From CAVQGZ01 sp963714455 (GTDB lineage: Bacteria; Actinomycetota; Actinomycetes; Jiangellales; Jiangellaceae): a stretch of 64,000 nucleotides of DNA. The DNA is taken from NCBI GenBank assembly GCA_963714455.1, contig CAVQON010000003.1, positions 1 through 64,000 on the forward strand. The letters run 5' to 3'. The number at the start of each line of letters is the position of its first letter. The first letter of the stretch is position 1. Below, one piece after another: positions 62,880 to 64,000 of the stretch. The notes below the pieces were generated by a model. That model was not told the origin of the DNA, did not search any database, and saw only the letters and a list, made by a program, of their open reading frames with translations. The position numbers were made by a program, and so were the translations under genes.

Positions 62880-64000
62880 CTACGCCGACGCGCGGGCCGC
62901 CGACACCGCGGCCTTCTCTTTGCGGTACTCCTCGATGGTGACGTTGCGCACCATCGCCGTCTGCCCGCCCTTGGTGTGCACGTAGCCCACGTGCGCGACG
63001 TAGGGCTCGATCACGTGGATCTTCTGCAGCGGCGTCACGACGAGAAGCTGCAGGCCCATCCGTCGGAACAGCTCGAGCCCGAACCTGGCCGACTCGTCGG
63101 ACCCGCGGCCGAACGCCTCGTCGATCACGACGAAGCGGAACGTGCGGCTGTGCACCTCACCGGAGACGAGCCCGAACTGGTAGGCCAGGCTCGCCGCCAG
63201 CACGGTGTAGGCCAGCTTCTCCTTCTGGCCGCCGGACTTGCCGCCGGAATCGGTGTAGTGCTCCTGTTCGCTGCCGTCGTCGAGGCGGCGCTCGCTGGCT
63301 GCGAAGCGGAACCACGTGCGCACGTCGGTGACCTTGGCGGTCCAGCGACGGTCTTCCTCGGTGCGTCCCTCGCGCCCCTGGAAGCGGCTGACCAGATCTT
63401 TGACCAGCAAGAACTTCGCCTCGGAGTACTGCTCGTTGCCGGGGCCGGTGACGGTGTCTTCGGTGCACTCGCGCAGCAGCCGGCCGAAGTCGCGCACGTC
63501 AGCGTCCTCCGACGGCGTCGGCTCGAGCTGGATGTAGGTGGTGGGCTGGTAGGCGATGTCGCGCAGCGAGGCGTTGATCGTGTCGATGCGCCGGCGGATG
63601 CCCGCGCGAGCGGTGTCGAGCGCGGTGCGGAACCCGACGACCTCTCGTATCGCGTTGACGTTGAGCTGCTGCTTGAAGGCGTCCTCGAACCGGGGGAGGT
63701 CGTCGTCGACCAGCCTGGTGTGCAGCGTGCGGTACTCCGACCCTGCCTCGACTGCGGCGTCCATCTCCTGCGTCGCCAGCGGCCAGCGGTTCTTCAGCCG
63801 CGTCATCGCCGCGACTATCCGTTCGGCGAGCCGACCGGCGCGACTGTCGTGGATGTCAATCGCCTGCTGGAGGCCGTCACGTACGCGTCGCTCGACGGCG
63901 TCGCACGTCTCGACCGTCAGCCCGCGTTCGCCGGACTCGGCACCCAGACGAGCGTCGAGGTCGCTGACCACCTCCACTGGCACCGGCTCCAGGGTGGTCC
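62880..64000 (-). CDS. jetC: Wadjet anti-plasmid system protein JetC (SMC/MukB-like ATPase), N-terminal part beyond window
   Basis: The visible 373 C-terminal residues include the end of a coiled coil, then the ATPase C-terminal lobe. That lobe has the signature SGGKSGGQKEKLAYTVLAAS, Walker B RFVVIDEAFGRGSDES, and a D/H-loop region LQLLVVTPLQKIHVIEPYVA. This matches JetC, the MukB-like motor of the Wadjet complex. The gene continues past the right edge, where jetB and jetA would be expected. It is directly upstream of jetD on the same strand. Confidence 0.9.
   Translation of the reverse strand, partial: TTLEPVPVEVVSDLDARLGAESGERGLTVETCDAVERRVRDGLQQAIDIHDSRAGRLAERIVAAMTRLKNRWPLATQEMDAAVEAGSEYRTLHTRLVDDDLPRFEDAFKQQLNVNAIREVVGFRTALDTARAGIRRRIDTINASLRDIAYQPTTYIQLEPTPSEDADVRDFGRLLRECTEDTVTGPGNEQYSEAKFLLVKDLVSRFQGREGRTEEDRRWTAKVTDVRTWFRFAASERRLDDGSEQEHYTDSGGKSGGQKEKLAYTVLAASLAYQFGLVSGEVHSRTFRFVVIDEAFGRGSDESARFGLELFRRMGLQLLVVTPLQKIHVIEPYVAHVGYVHTKGGQTAMVRNVTIEEYRKEKAAVSAARASA

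Overview
The window is high-GC DNA with dense, often overlapping genes, many GTG starts, and actinobacterial families: an ECF sigma factor paired with a DGPF protein, a SARP-type regulator, a two-domain TM0106 nuclease/helicase, a two-cysteine-pair Nei glycosylase, and a Wadjet JetCD pair. It is best read as chromosomal DNA of an Actinomycetota species. I cannot place the genus from sequence alone. No rRNA, tRNA, CRISPR array, transposase or integrase was seen.

Left part (1-24.3 kb): mostly housekeeping and accessory genes. It holds a sigma factor cut by the left edge with its DGPF partner, a DoxX membrane protein, a large LuxR-type ATPase regulator, a lipoprotein, a GGCT-like protein and a small secreted repeat protein. 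A UbiA prenyltransferase carries a frameshift. Then come a SulP transporter, a K+ channel downstream of a retinol-saturase-like oxidoreductase, a class III aminotransferase, an NlpC/P60 hydrolase, a Nei glycosylase, a photolyase-like protein with its domains in swapped order, an M50-like membrane peptidase, a histidine phosphatase, a RecB-like nuclease/helicase, a SOUL protein and a YibE/F membrane protein.

Central part (24.4-56.0 kb): a contractile injection system (CIS; phage-tail-like nanomachine) split into two operons that point toward each other. The plus-strand operon (24433-41836) encodes tube-adaptor, LysM, hub, spike, PAAR tip, gp25 wedge, two large baseplate proteins, a tail-protein-I/beta-helix protein, a DUF6519/Ig-like protein and a 1283-residue DUF4157 protein. 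That last protein ends in a domain with the HAE...PCxxC signature of the nucleic-acid deaminase superfamily. The minus-strand operon (55436-48402) encodes sheath, tube, a zinc-ribbon assembly protein, a disordered protein, a DUF4255 cap/terminator protein and an AAA+ ATPase. Between the operons lie six unrelated genes: a lipoprotein, a TM2 protein, a FetAB-like ABC pair and a divergent radical-SAM sulfatase-maturase/sulfatase pair. Both CIS operons, and a small divergent gene next to the sheath, are preceded by direct repeats of GGTGACG with an exact 11-bp period, each set oriented with its gene. This is the layout of SARP operators, and a SARP-like gene sits at 56346-57152.

Right part (57.1-61.4 kb): a compact operon of a 50-residue polyarginine peptide, an ABC exporter and a Ser/Thr kinase-like protein, followed by a secreted Ser/Asp-rich protein with a clear terminator. 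The peptide operon and the secreted protein share a second 11-bp-periodic operator built on TCTCAT. At the right edge (61680-64000) are JetD and the C-terminal part of JetC of a Wadjet anti-plasmid system on the minus strand.

The main candidate for an undescribed system is the SARP-box-controlled CIS with a deaminase-tipped DUF4157 effector. The second is the polyarginine peptide/ABC/kinase/secreted-protein module beside it.
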